Positions 22,260 to 34,554 of a DNA stretch of 64,000 nt are shown here, in pieces (within the stretch, counting starts at the first letter, position 1; each line of letters starts with the position of its first letter). This DNA comes from Eustoma russellianum (Eukaryota; Streptophyta; Magnoliopsida; Gentianales; Gentianaceae), in the NCBI GenBank assembly GCA_036186865.1, contig AP025049.1, positions 32,451,635-32,515,634 on the forward strand, in the 5' to 3' direction. The position numbers and the translations under genes were made by a program. Below the pieces are notes generated by a model, which worked only from the letters and a program-made list of their open reading frames with translations, was not told the DNA's origin and searched no databases.

Positions 22260-23126
22260 TGTTGAGAATGTTGTGTTTGATTAATTTTCAAAAACATGAT
22301 TTTAAGTGTTATATGCTTAAGAACTATCATTATATGTTATAAAAGTATCAAAAAGTTGAAAAAAAGTTGACACAAGTGAAAAAGTGACGTCGATCTCTCA
22401 GGCAGAGACACGTGGATCGATCGATGTACATCATACTATAACATCGGCAGTTGAAAGACAGAATCTTAGTGGGAGATGTCGATCCTCACATGGATCGATG
22501 GACGTACGTCAGCCCATCATGTGGATCGATCGATGTACGTCAGCCCCTCACGTGAATCGATTGACGTACACCAGTCCTTCACGTGGAACGATCGATGTCA
22601 CACAGAATCAAAAACAAAACTCACTATGGGACATGGATCTCTCAACTGGAGGGACATCGACCGATCGACGTATACATTAGTCTCTAAAATTGAGACACGG
22701 ATCGATTGACGTCAACAGATTTCTGAAAAATGTCTCCAACATATAACAAACTAATAATCATTTTTGGTATACACATGATCTTCTTTGCACGTAATGAGTT
22801 TTTAAACATTCCATATATGTTTATCATGTTTCATTGTATATGCATGTGTTTTATCACTAACTTGCCAAGGAAACTATTACAACATATCATAAGGGCAAAT
22901 GAGTATGTTTGAGCTTTTTCAGGGTCATATCACATGGAAAATGTCTATATGAATGAAAGTACAAAGTTGGAGTATCTTTACACCCTTTTTAACATATTTG
23001 GTGCTCAAGGGGCATTTTGGTCATTTTAGTGCTCAAGGGCATTTTGGTCATTTATATAGATTTATTTTCTGTGTAATGCTAAAATGGTTTCCATATGGAT
23101 GTCTCTTATATCATATCCATGATCTT
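22260..23126 (+). repeat. Sirevirus LTR fragment, plus orientation
   Basis: Begins TGTTGAGAATGTTGTGTTTGA, the 5' LTR end of the Copia C family, and follows that LTR (compare the reverse strand of 54133-53240) to GTCTCTTATATCATATCCATGATCTT. Homology then stops abruptly at about 23126 and copia RT sequence begins. Only the first third of the LTR is present. It is the sole plus-oriented member of this family in the window. Confidence 0.85.
22386..22716. repeat. ATCGATCGAT-rich array in the LTR fragment
   Basis: Degenerate units with cores GGATCGATCGATGTAC and GAACGATCGATGTC, separated by GTCAGCCCCTCACGTG-like words. It includes TGACGT and CACGTG words that resemble bZIP and G-box sites. It starts with GTGACGTCGATCTC beside the LTR's 5' end. 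Confidence 0.8.
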
Positions 23127-24218
23127 TTTCAAGAAGAAATTGAAAGAGAATGGGTCTATCGACAAGTACAAGGCCTTGTTGGTAGCTAAGGCTATCGACA
23201 GAAGGAAGGCTTTGACTTTTTTGACACCTACTCACTAGTAACTAGGATTAATTCTATAAGTGTGCCAGTTGCTATTTCTTTAGTCTACAACTTAGAAATC
23301 CAACAGATGGATATGAAGACTACCTTCCTGAATGGCGAGTTGGAGGAAGAAATTTATATGGGACAACCCGGAGGGTTTGTTGTTCCAAGACAAGAAAAGA
23401 AAGTTTGTAGACTTGTTAAGTCCTTATACGGACATAAGTAAGGACATAAATAGTGGCACTTGAAATTTAATCAAGTGATGTTGTCTAATGGTTTCAAGAT
23501 CAATAAGTGTGACAAGTGTGTCTGCATTAAGAACACACAGAATGCATTTGTGATAGCGTGTCTCTATGTAGACGATATGTTAATCATGCACAGCACTCGA
23601 GATATCATCTTGAATATAAAGAAGATGTTGACGTGAAACTTCAAAATGAATGATATGGGAGTTCAACGTTATTCTAGGAATTAAAATTTCTAGGGTACGA
23701 AGGACTCGTTTTGTCACAAACTCACTATATTGAATTTGTTCTAAAACGATTCAATATGTTTGATGTGAAGCCAGTAAAGACTCCATTTGACTTAAGTATA
23801 CACTTAAGGGAGAACCGAGACAAGCCAGTAGCTCAATTAGAGTACTCACAAATAATTGGAAGTCTGATGTATATAACAAAATGTACAAGACCAGACTTAG
23901 TATGCTCAATAAACAAATTGAGCAGGTTTATCAGTAATCCAAGCGATGATCATTGGAAAGTTCTAAATAGAGTGATGCGATGCTTGAATTATACAATGAA
24001 CCTAGGATTACATTACTTAAGATATCTAGCAGTGTTAGAAGGCTATTGTGATGCCAACTGGATATCTGATAGTAAAGACTGAGTCTACCAGTGGATACTT
24101 ATTCATAATTGATAGTGCCGTTGTGTCGTGGAAATCCACAAAGCAAACGTGCGTAGCTCGTTCTACTATGGAAGCTAAGTTTACAGCACTAGATAAAGCA
24201 CGGGAAGAGGCTGAATGG
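23127..24218 (+). pseudogene. Copia D reverse transcriptase and start of RNase H
   Basis: A plus-strand copia RT that begins abruptly inside the domain (KLKENGSIDKYKALLVAK). It continues with LEIQQMDMKTTFLNGELEEEIYM, QEKKVCRLVKSLYG and the catalytic LYVDDMLIMHS (YVDD codons 23565-23576). Next come HYIEFVLKRFNM, GSLMYITKCTRPDL and the RNase H start EGYCDANW, then TMEAKFTALDKAREEAEW at the right edge. Several stops and frameshifts interrupt it. The motif set (GELEEEIYM, QEKKVCRL) is that of Tork-like copia elements. The RNase H is cut at 24218 by Copia C and resumes in frame at 54139. Gag, protease and integrase are absent. Confidence 0.88.
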
Positions 24219-26316
24219 TGTTGGATCGTGACACCTACAATAAACACCACAAGAGAGGGGGGTGAATAGTGGTTAGCGAAAATTACACTATTAAAAATTC
24301 TTTTCAAAACTCCCCTCAAAACTGATTCTATAAGTTTCAGAATCAAAGTCTGCCTTTAAAAAATTGTTTCTCTTTGTGTAGAACTTGAAAGCCTTTGAAA
24401 CTTTCCATAAACAAACTTCAAGATGTATAAAAATTTGAGAAAAATCCAAAGTCATTGGTCCTTCAAAAAGGTAAAAACTTTTAGTCTCACAAATTTTACA
24501 AAACAGGACAGAAAAATTGTTCAACCTAGAAAAGCTATAACTCGTTGTATACTTATCCAAAAGTTGTGATCTTTATGTTAAAACAAAGCTTAGGAAGTCT
24601 AGTTTATGTTTTCAAAAATCCTTGACCAATTATCCTAGCCAAATAATACAGAATTGGAAACCTTTTAAGACAGGTCAATTTTGCTGACATATTTGCGTAA
24701 CTAACTTGCAACGACTGTCTAACTAACTTTTCTTTGCTGAAATCAAGTGATTCTTATTGAAAATGAAAGCTAACAGTCTGACGTTAGTTGACACCAAAAA
24801 TCAGAATTCTAAAAAACGTTTTTCTAGTTTTCCTAAATTTTAGAAGTTTACTGCAGAAACTGGAAAAATAAAGCAGAAAAGTAAAGAAGAGAAAGACACC
24901 AAGAATTTTCCTGGTACGGTCAATGTGACCTACTCCAGTACTAAGGAACATCTTTTCTTAGATTTTCACTATGAGAATAACACCTTACAACTTACAAAGT
25001 ACTTGATTCTTGGGTTATACACCAACCCTAATCAAGACTTCATCACAACGCCTTACAATCTCAAGAATATAATCACCTCACCACCTATTGAAGTAGCCTT
25101 AGAGAATGGCTAATCAATTACAACTTTTGTGAGTACAAGAGGTGTATATGCAGCACAATAACAATCAAGATCACCTACAACTGCAAGAACAAGAATCGAG
25201 AATGGAGATGAAGAACGATAAAAGAAGAAGATAGCTTCAAGTGGTGTGTTCTTCCTTCTTCAACTCCACTTCTATTTATATGTGTAAGCAGCCCCTTGTG
25301 GATTAGGATGCACACATGTCACCTTTCATATCATCAATATCACTTGTCTTCATTTGATTGGAAGACCACCTCACCACCTTGCTTAGTTGTCACTTTCAAG
25401 AAGCATGATTGGTCTATGTCAAGTGCTGAAATTTCTGCAGGAATTTTCAGAAAGTTTAAGTGGGTTGGATGACCACTTTTGTAGCGACCCGTCCCGAGTC
25501 CTAATACTCGAAACGAATCACCCGCCGCATCTCACTAAGGAGAATACAAGGTGTCGACACAAATACACTACACGTCATCATAATAACGTAAATCGATATC
25601 AGCGGAAGTCATTACTAAAATCCTCGATAAAATAATCATCATCATTAATACAATGTCTAAGAATTTCTAATCAATACAACCGTCAAATGTATATAAACAC
25701 TAAACTCCAAAATGCATAAACCTCGAATATCGAAATAACTGCCTCAACTAAATCCTCGAAAGTCTCATCCGAATACCTCAGTCACGAGATCCCCAGTCCC
25801 GATCTTACAGGGTCTGCGAACTCCTGTGTAAGCATACCCTAACTTCTCATACCTGCAAAACTGGTGAGTGGTGGTGTGAGCCAAAATCAACGGGCTCAGT
25901 AAGCAACCTACATATACTTGTTATAGAAATCATACATGTAGAAGCAAGTACACATAACCTTTATAGTTAACATACATGTCCTTAGTCCATAAATAATTTC
26001 ACTTAATTATATTAACAGTAAACACTTCAAAATCACAAAACAAATAATTCATTAGCTCAACCTCAATTACCGTGATGCGTGCTCTTCTCAAATATGACAT
26101 ACACGACCAACAAATAATCACATCACAAAGAAGAGAACAGTACATACCAATGAAATATATAAACTGCGAAAGGTAAGTCACTCCATATAACAATGCGCAA
26201 CTTCATGATGCATGCTTCTCTCTACGTGTCACGCGCAACAAAGACATATCATTCACGATGCACATATCTCTACCGTGCAATGCATGATCCCGGGACCTAA
26301 TGGCGATATAATCTAT

Positions 26317-26540
26317 CACCCCGACACATGTGCCCATTTAGACATAGCCTGCCGTTGTCGACACCTGTGCCCATTTAGACCTGGCCTGCCTCGGTACCCG
26401 TGCCCATCTAGACCTGGCCTATCGTCCGACACCCGTGTCTATTTAGGCCCGGCCTGCCGTCCCCGACACCTGCGCCCATTTAGACGCAGCCTGTCGTCCT
26501 CACTATCCATCAATACCGTGCCCATGTTAGGCACAACCTG
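26317..26540. repeat. Minisatellite in S2, about 37-bp unit
   Basis: Five to six degenerate copies of a unit like GACACCTGTGCCCATTTAGACCTGGCCTGCC. G1 and G2 LTRs carry a different minisatellite at the corresponding place (distance from the TGTAGCG end). Confidence 0.8.
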
Positions 26541-27315
26541 TCAAATGCAATGCAATGCTCGTGCCATGAATGCAAATGCATATCATACGTAATCTGGTGC
26601 ATCCATACTCATATATATGCTCGCGCCCATACACGTGCATATATACATGTATGTATACCCCCACACATCCATATACATATACAATACGTATTGAAATCGT
26701 ACAACCCTACATACACTCAGTTTACATACATGTCTCACATATACACACAACTCACATATAGGGAAAATCCAATTACAGATATGCAACAAACAACACACTA
26801 ATGCATGATAAACATAACAAGCACAAATAGACCATTTACCTCTTATGCATGACAACATAACAAGCACAGATAGACCACTTACCTCGAATCCGGTATTCAC
26901 TTCCTTCTCTTCTAGGCTCGAATCTAAACAATTGTAGTATAAACATCAATACCTAATAACAAAGGTTAATTTGACTTACTTAAAATAATTAGTTCATAGC
27001 AATCTATTGTGTTTTTTTCCCTTGTTAACGATATGCACCCAAAAGAAGATACGAACAACAATATTTACTTCTCAGCATCTATTTCTTCTCTTTCACAAAT
27101 TATGTATTTGCATGATGTAAATTTCGGCTAAACTGACAAACTTTCATTTACCTCATTCATTCACATGCTATTCTTATTGCTTCACCCATTAAGCTATGGC
27201 CGAAAGTGCCAGTGTTTTATTCCATCAAAACTCATTTTTTTTATGCTATTAACCTATAAACTGTGCACTACACACATCTATTCATTAATACATTAGCTTT
27301 GCAAAAGAAATCAAA

Positions 27316-27317
<2 letters not shown>

Positions 27318-27355
<38 letters not shown>

Positions 27356-27372
27356 CATATATGCATATATAT
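27318..27372. repeat. (GT)n(AT)n microsatellite in S2
   Basis: About seven GT followed by ten or more AT dinucleotides. A second (CA)n(TA)n tract lies at 27648-27680. Confidence 0.8.
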
Positions 27373-29239
27373 ATTTCTTTTAATAAATGGCCATTCGGCC
27401 ATAATCTCAAATTCAAAACCTTTCATGCTTACTTGCACATTTACAATTTCAAATGCATATCTTTATATACATAATAGTAAACAGATAATATACATATAAA
27501 TATGTATATATATATATATATAAATACCCCCAAAATTTAAGTTCTGACCGATTGCAAATTTCCAATTCATTAAGCATAGAATTTCGGCATATACACCTTA
27601 ACAACATATTTTATTCAATTCCATATACATATACATCCATCCGATCTCGCACACACACACACACACATATATATATACACATTCAATTATGCAACCATAT
27701 ATACTTATGCATGATCCAAAGTTTAATACGAACATAACGTATAGAACTTTTGCAAAACATAACAAGTATAGGGAGATTACTTACATGATTCAATATACTA
27801 TACCGTACGATTGGGTTGGACTTGTTGGAAACCAAAATAAATTTCCTTCTTCACCTAAGATGCCCAGTCGAATAGATGGAGAAGAGAAATTAGTTGTTGT
27901 TATTTGCCTACTGACTTTGGTGGAAACAAACAAAATTGTTGTTCTCTCTATCGAAGGTTGACGGCTGGGAGAAGGGGAGGGTTTGAAGAGAAATTTGTTT
28001 GTTTTTTTTGTTTTCGTTTGGGCTGAGAGGGGGAGGCATGTAGGGATTTTTGGAGGGTTAGGGTTGGTTTATTAATATAGATAGGTATAAGAATATACTA
28101 GGTATATTCCTAATGGTTAGGTTTTTGTTTCATTTAATTCAATCCTATCTTCTTTTCCTATTCCCTTTCAAATACTATTTGATAATTATTAAGTTTATCC
28201 TACCTTTAAATTTTTTTTGTACTCCTCAACAGCACGGGATGTAACAACTTCTTCCTCCACCTTTTGCTCAACCTCTTCAAAAACTTTGAAAGGATAATGG
28301 CTGACCAAATATATAGTCATTCAGCTATCAAAACCGAAATTAATGCCACCTTGGGTGCCAAGAATGCAACTCCTTGCCACATGACATCTAGGAGTGTTTT
28401 GGTTGGTCCATGTGGTGTAGTTTTGCACATATGTTAAAATTTGATTTGTCCACCTCAATAAACATATATGAAGTTTTTAATGTTCAAGAACGAGTAGAAA
28501 ATTAGATAATAATGGCTGGATAATAATGAGAATCAGCTGCATAGTAAGTATCTCCAAGGATCAAAACTACTTTTCATTTTCTCTCCTTCAAGTGTGGCTG
28601 ATTATTTCTCATCTTTTTGACCAATATTCATCCGAAAATAATAAAGAATAAGTCCCAAAATATTTGCATGATTACACCATGATGACAATATAATGTGACA
28701 AAATAAATGTCATAATATAAGAAGTCCGAGAAAACAGAAAACCATAACATATATGGTTAATATAGATATGAAGTCCATGAATCACCAAGAATAATATGAA
28801 GATCATGAATATGATATAAGAAACATCCTCAGGGAAACCATTTTAGCATTACACAGAAAAAAAAATCTGTGTAAATGACCAAAATGCCCTTGAGCACCAA
28901 TATGACCAAAATACCATTGAGCGCCAAATATGTCAAAAAGGGTGTATAGATACTCCAACTTTATATTTTCATGGATATGGACATTCTCCATGTGATAAGA
29001 TCCTGAAAAAGCTCAATACATACTCCTTTGCCCTTGTGGCAAGTTGTAATAACTTCCTTGGCAAGTTAGTGATATAACAAATGCATATATGAACTCATAA
29101 ACACATAAAATCCAAGTAATGAAACATGATAAACATAAATGGAATGTCTAAAAACTCATTTACATGCAAAGAAGATCATGTGTATATCAAAAATGAGCAT
29201 TAGTTTGTCATATGTAGGAGAAATTTTTCAGAAATTCGT

Positions 29240-29550
29240 TGACATCGATCGATCATGTCTCAAGTTTAGACACTGATGTATACATCGATCAATCGATGTC
29301 CCTGCAGTTGAGAGATCCATGTCGAACATTGAGGTTTTTTTGATTTTGTGAGACATGGATCGATCCATGTGAGGGGGTGACGTACGTGGATCGGTCCATG
29401 TGAGGGCTGACATACATCGATCGATCCATGTGAGAGATCGACGTCTCACAGTAAGTTTTTGATTCTATTCTGTATAACATCAATCGATCGATGTTAGGAG
29501 ATGATGTATATCGATCAATCCGCGTGTCTCTGTCTGAGAGATCGACGTCA
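29240..29550. repeat. ATCGATCGAT-rich array in Copia C left LTR
   Basis: Degenerate units with cores CATCGATCGATC, GGATCGATCCATGTGAGGG and CAATCGATCGATGTTAGG. It contains GACGTAC and GACGTC words. Same place as in all other LTRs of the family. Confidence 0.8.
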
Positions 29551-29692
29551 CTTTTTCACTTGTTTCAACTTTTTGATACTTTTATAACTTTGTTTCAACT
29601 TTTTGATACTCTTATAATATAAAGTGATATTTTTAAGCATTTAACACTAAAATCATGTTTTTGAAAATTATTCAAACACAACATTCTCAACA

Positions 29693-29705
29693 TTCTTCCC
29701 TTTTT
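29693..29705 (-). other. Polypurine tract of Copia C
   Basis: Minus strand AAAAAGGGAAGAA directly before the 3' LTR. It aligns with the tract of Copia B. Confidence 0.8.
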
Positions 29706-29723
29706 GAATGATTTTCAAAATAG

Positions 29724-29924
29724 CATCATCATCATCATCCGTACCCAGTATATTCCAACGATAGTAAAAGCTATCGTCAGGGTCTAGGGAGGGTAAGTGG
29801 TAGACAAACAATACCTCTGTCCCAAGGGATAGAGAGTCTGCTTCCAGTGAGACCCCTGGCTCTATATGTACCTGCAGAAATGACATAATAATATAGATTT
29901 GATGTGCTAGTGTGTTAGTGAGGG
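29724..29924 (-). mobile_element. SINE-like element copy 2, with (GAT)n tail
   Basis: A 201-bp minus-strand copy, collinear with 13844-14047 from CCTCACTAACACACTAGCACA to the GGATGATGATGATG tail. It lies 19 bp from the polypurine tract of Copia C. A possible, imperfect duplication is TTTTCAAAATA on the left and ATTCAAGAAATA on the right. The two full copies share the same 5' end, so this is a genuine element end rather than random truncation. Confidence 0.78.
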
Positions 29925-30309
29925 AATTCAAGAAATACAAAGAATAGGCTTTCAATATTGAAATACACGTAACGTGTATATGTACATGTAATTCAAAACA
30001 CCGATAAAACATAAACAATCAAGTGCAAAGTCAACTAAGAGTAGATAGTGTCTACGCCTATCTATGTCCCTAAATATACTCTAAGGTGTCCCTATATATG
30101 GCCTATACCTCGTTAACCTTAATCTTATGTCTCCATGAACTCCTATCCTGGACCATGTCCTCAGAGAGGTGCAAATCCTGTACCAATTATTTTAGCCTAT
30201 ACCAATTGTTTTTAGACATGTTCTTACTCTCAACATATGCTCTCTCCCTTAACTTATGCTCCGAACCACTTGTATAACCTTATAACCTTATAAAATCATG
30301 ATTTCTTTC
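29925..30309 (-). other. 3' non-coding region of Copia C
   Basis: AT-rich, no coding potential. It contains pyrimidine-rich blocks such as CTCTCTCCCTTAAC (plus strand), equivalent to those before Copia B's 3' LTR. Confidence 0.55.
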
Positions 30310-31925
30310 TCCCCCTTTATTTTGCAAATCATGCAAAAGTGCAAATCATGCTATGGGATCGTAGGACAACGTTCCTAATTTGTCTCGTAAGGCTTCGAAA
30401 GTAGTTTGACTGAGGGGTTTGGTAAAGATGTCAGCAACTTGGTTATCAGTTCTTACGTGTTCCATGGTTATATTTCCATTTTGAACATGGTCTCGTAAGA
30501 AATGATATCTAACTTCTATGTGATTGGCCTTAGAATGAAGTGCCGGATTCCAAGAAAGATTGATCGCACTTTTGCTATCACAGAAAATTCATTTTAATGT
30601 CAAAATCACTAAATTGTTGTTTAAGCCAAAGTATTTGGGTAGTGCATAAGCTTAAGGCTATATACTTGGCTTCGATGGTAGAGAGAGCTACACTAGCTTG
30701 TTTCTTAGAAAACCAAGAGATCAGGTTGGTTCCTATGAATTGACACGTACCGTTAGTTGATTTTCTATTAATTTTGCAACCACCATAATCAGCATCACTA
30801 AAAGCATACAGTTCCAACTTAGCGTTTCTATCATACCAAAGTCCTAAGTGAGGTGTGTGTTTAAGATATCTAAAGATCTTTTTCACTGCATTGTAATGAG
30901 ATACCTTAGGACGAGATTAAAACCTGGCACATATACACACATTAAACATTATATCATGTCTTAATGCAGTTAAATACAACAGGAATCCAATCATAGACCT
31001 ATATAGTGTGTTGTCAAAAAATTTACCATTTTCATCTTTGTCTAGTTTGGTACTAACACTCATAGGGGTAGGTGTTGGTTTCAACTCTTCAAAGCCAAAC
31101 TTGTTAATCATATCATTGACATACTTAAGTTGGCTAATATGGATTCTTTGAGGAGTTTGTTTGATTTGTAGTCCTAAGAAATAATTCAATTCTCCTACCA
31201 TTGACATTTCAAATTCTGACTTCATACACTCTTCGAACTCCTTTACTAAGGTAAGGTTGGTTAATTCAAAGATTATGTCATCTACATATATTTGGACTAT
31301 CAATAAATCATTATCTTTTCTTTTTTAGGAATAATGTGTTGTCTATGGTCCCCATTTGATAATTATTTGCAATAAGAAAGTTTGCAAGTCTATCATACCA
31401 AGCTCTTGGAGCTTGGTTCTTCAGCTTGTATACATGGTTAGGATGTTTTAAGCATTCAAAACCCGGGGGTTGTTTTACAAAAACTTCCTCTCTTATAAAA
31501 CCATTTAAGAAGGCGCTTTTAACATCCATTTGAAATATTTTTATGTTACTCAAACTAGCAATGACTAATAGTAGCCTAATGGCTTCTAGACGTGCAACGG
31601 GTGCAAATGTCTCCTCATAATCTATATCCTCTTGCTGGTTATATCCTTGTGCGACTAGTCTAGCTTTATTTCTTACTATATCACCTTGTTCATTCATCTT
31701 ATTCCTAAAATCCCACTTAGTATCTATTATAGATTTATTCTCATATTTTGGTACTAAATCTCATACATCATTCCTAGTAAATTGGTTTAATTCCTCTTGC
31801 ATATCATTCACCCAAAAAGTATCACCCAAAGCTTCTTTAACATTTTTGGGTTCTAAGTGAGAAACTAATGCATGCCACTCGGCAAAATCAACTCTATTGA
31901 TATTTCTCCGAGTTCTTATCCCTTG
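30310..31925 (-). pseudogene. Copia C reverse transcriptase and RNase H
   Basis: RT starts around 31697 (MNEQGDIVRNKARLVAQGYN), with IDYEETFAPVARLEAIR and FQMDVKSAFLNGFIREEV, stopping at 31311. The catalytic QIYVDDIIFEL is in 31303-30917 with YFLGLQIKQTPQR. RNase H at 30886-30578 has SDADYGGCKINRKST, KKQASVALSTIEAKYIAL and TTQILWLKQQF. Its last part (AKHIE-type and TKPL-type motifs) continues, broken, to about 30310. This is much better preserved than the equivalent region of Copia B and includes an intact SDAD motif. Three frame breaks are visible. The segment 31925-31698 before RT contains the decayed pre-RT linker. Confidence 0.88.
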
Positions 31926-31927
31926 AT

Positions 31928-32455
31928 TTAATCTCCTATCAATTCCTTAGGATGCTTATGTTTATCTTTAATATGCCACCAGTTACTAGGTTGACTAGGT
32001 TGACTCTCTTCTTCTTTAAACATATCATTTGTATGTATATTTTCATATTTTATTGGGACATCTTTCAAATTGGACTGTTTTATTTGAAGGTTTTCTCGGT
32101 CAATATCCTCTAAAGGTTTATGTAATTCATGTTCAGGGGGAGTTGAATCTAAAGGATCAGTTGTGAGTTCTAAGGAAAAATCATCATCATTATCAAAATA
32201 TTCATGATTTGAATCATACTTCTTTTTTATATTATCATTTTTTTCAAAATAAGTACACTCTTTGAATTTCACATGAATAGATTTAATGATCTTTCTAGGC
32301 GTAGGATTATAACATCTATATGCTTTTGAATTAGTTGGTTTGGACCGTTGGGGCTCCTTGTCTTTGACTTGTTTATTATTATTATTGTTGTTATTTTTCT
32401 TCGTCGGACAATCACAAGAGATATGTCCTTTTGCCCACATTCGTAGAATTTTCAT
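31928..32455 (-). pseudogene. Copia C fusion: gag zinc knuckle joined to integrase C-terminus
   Basis: An open frame of 175 codons. It starts in the gag CCHC region (GHISCDCPTKK, then a run of asparagines and KQVKDKEPQRSKP) and passes directly into the integrase C-terminal segment (TNSKAYRCYNPTPRKIIKS) and its acidic linker (STPPEHELHKPLEDI). In Copia B these two parts lie about 2.6 kb apart (14,500 versus 11,900), with the rest of gag, protease and integrase core between them. The reading frame crosses the join without a stop. So the deletion either happened in frame or the frame survived by chance. No catalytic protease or integrase residue remains. Confidence 0.85.
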
Positions 32456-33341
32456 TCTTTATTATACCACTTGTTTCTATTAGAGTTATTTTTCTTAGGT
32501 TGAGAAGAAGAAGAAAAAGACTGTTGTCTATTCCTATTAGGCAGTTTGAAAAACTTTCTAAGTTTTCTAGCCACTAAGATTAAGTCATCATCTAATCCAC
32601 TATCGCTATTACTTTCATCATTATTTGAATCAATTGATTTGAAAGCAATAGACTTTCCTAATGATTTAGATGATTTGGACTTTCATTGGTTCATTTTTAC
32701 CTCGTAAACTCTAAGTGAACCGATCAATTCGTCCATGTTAGTGATTGATTTTGTCTCCTCGATTGCTGTTACCTTCGGATCTCATTCAGCAGGAAGACTC
32801 CGTAGCACTTTTTGAACCTTCTCAATGTTGGTAAAGAGCATTGAAAATGTTAGTAATTCGCAAATCCATAGATGTAATGGATTCGTTTGGCCACATTTTA
32901 AAAGATTTATGTTCAGACATAAGCATGTTTATTTTTGACTCTTTTACAACGCTAGTACCTTCATGCTTTAATTCTAGTGATTTCCACTTATCGTGTGCAC
33001 TTACTGCAATTTGATACATAACCTGCTTCAGAAGTCGTTAGTCCGTTTAACAGTAATTGCATAGCCTTAGCATTCATGGATATTTTCTTTTTATCTTCAG
33101 ATGACCATGCACTTTTATACTTCTCAACTTCCTGTGTGACTCCATTTACTTCTACAACTTTCATTGGAATGTACGACCCATCTTCAACTATAAACCATAA
33201 ATCGATGTCTATAGTCATTAAGAATACCCACATTCTAAGTTTCCAATGAACAAAATTATTACCATCGAAAAGAGGAGGACATTGTGTAGACATACCTTCC
33301 AACGCACCTTTGTGAGAAACAATGGACATTTTATGTACCTT
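32456..33341 (-). pseudogene. Copia C gag N-terminal part
   Basis: Starts at 33329 (MSIVSHKGALEGMSTQCPPL) with the Sirevirus capsid block (WKLRMWVFLMTIDIDLW, GLTTSEAGYVSNC). It continues in another frame at 33019-32822 (SAHDKWKSLELKHEGTS, VKESKINMLMSEHKSFKMWP) and then in broken pieces to the zinc knuckle near 32455. Closely related to 15471-14520 of Copia B, but without the coiled-coil tail and without the SINE-like insertion there. Confidence 0.85.
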
Positions 33342-33441
33342 TGATTTGAGATAAGTAGGCTACTACGAATTGTTGTTTCTTGGCTTTGTCTTGTTCGTAT
33401 GGTGTTGAATCTTGCTTCTTAAAGTGGTGGTGGCCTGTCTT

Positions 33442-33449
33442 TGATACCA
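33442..33449 (-). other. Primer-binding site of Copia C
   Basis: Minus strand TGGTATCA two bases inside the 5' LTR starting at 33452. It is followed by AAGAC rather than the GAGC of the standard site. Confidence 0.7.
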
Positions 33450-33451
33450 AA

Positions 33452-34554
33452 TGTTGGACCGTGATACCTGCAATAAACACCACTAGAGGGGGAGAGCAAA
33501 TAGTGGTTAGTGGAAATTAAACTGTTAAAAATTCTTTTCCAAACTCCCCTGAAAACTAATTTTATAAGTTTCAGAATCAGAGTGTGTCTTTAAAAAATCT
33601 TTTCTCTTTGTGTAGAACTTCAAAACCTTTGAAACTTTCTAGAAACAAACTTCAAAATGTTTTATAACCCCTGTAGAAATTTGAGAGAAATCCAAAGTCG
33701 TTTGATCCTTCAAAAAGGTAAAAACTTTCTCACAGATTTTTTTAGAATAGGACAGAAAAGTTGTTCAATTTAGAAAAGCTAGAACTCCTTGTGTACTTAT
33801 CCAAAAGGTGTGATCTTTATGTCAAAATAAGCTTAGGAATCCAGTTTATGTTTTCAAAAAGTCTTGACCAATTATCCTAGCCAAATAATACAGAATTGCA
33901 AAACTTTGAAGACATGTCAGTTTTGCTGACAGATTTGCGTAACTAACTTGCAACGACTGTTTGACTAACTTTTCTTTGATGACATCAAGTGATTCTTATT
34001 GAAAATTAAAGCTAACAGTCTGAAGTTGGTTGACATCAAAACTCAGAATTTTTGAAAATGTTTTTCTATTTTTCCTTGATTTTAGAAATTTACTATAGAA
34101 ATTGGAAAAATAAGGCAGAAAAGTAAAGAAGACAAAGACACTAAGAATTTGCATGGTCCGGTCAATATGAACTACTCCAGTCTCAAGGAACACCTTTTCT
34201 TGGATTTTCACTATGAGAATAACACCTTACAACTTACAAAATACTTGATTCTTTGGTTATACACCAACCCTAATCAAGACTTCATCACAACACCTTACAA
34301 TCTCAAGAATGTAATCACCTCACCACCTATTGAAGTAGCCTTAGAGAATGGCTAATCAATTACAACTTTTATGAGTACAAAAGGTGCATATGCAGCATAA
34401 TAACAATCAAAATCACCCACAACATCAGCTGCAAGAACAAGAATGAATAATGGAGAAGAAGAACAATAAGAGAAGAAAATAGCTTTAAGTGGTGTGTTCT
34501 TCCTTATTCAATTCCACTTCTATTTATATGTGTAAGCAGCCCCTTGTGGATTAG
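33452..34554 (-). repeat. 5' LTR of Copia C, left portion
   Basis: Starts TGTTGGACCGTGATACC and is homologous to 24219-25330. It ends in CCTTGTGGATTAG, where G1 has inserted. The remainder is at 52496-54133. Confidence 0.9.

Larger units (their letters stand above)
25480..28246 (-). mobile_element. Solo LTR S2 of a gypsy-type element
   Basis: TGTAGCGACCCGTCCCGAG at the left and GGGATGTAACA at the right, 2767 bp, minus orientation. Flanks ACTTT (25475-25479) and ACTTC (28247-28251) are a 5-bp duplication with one mismatch. It is the same family as S1, and the TGTAGCG...GTAACA ends recall the G1/G2 gypsy LTRs, so a gypsy origin is inferred. A minisatellite lies at 26317-26540 and CA/TA microsatellites at 26640-26800, 27315-27370 and 27645-27690. 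No internal region remains. Confidence 0.85.
24219..29692 (-). repeat. 3' LTR of Copia C, interrupted by S2
   Basis: LTR parts are 24219-25479 and 28247-29692, about 2.7 kb together, matching the right LTR (33452-34554 plus 52491-54133). The insertion point of S2 is seen by comparison with the uninterrupted GGATGACCACTTCTTCCTCC at 52657-52676. Confidence 0.88.
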
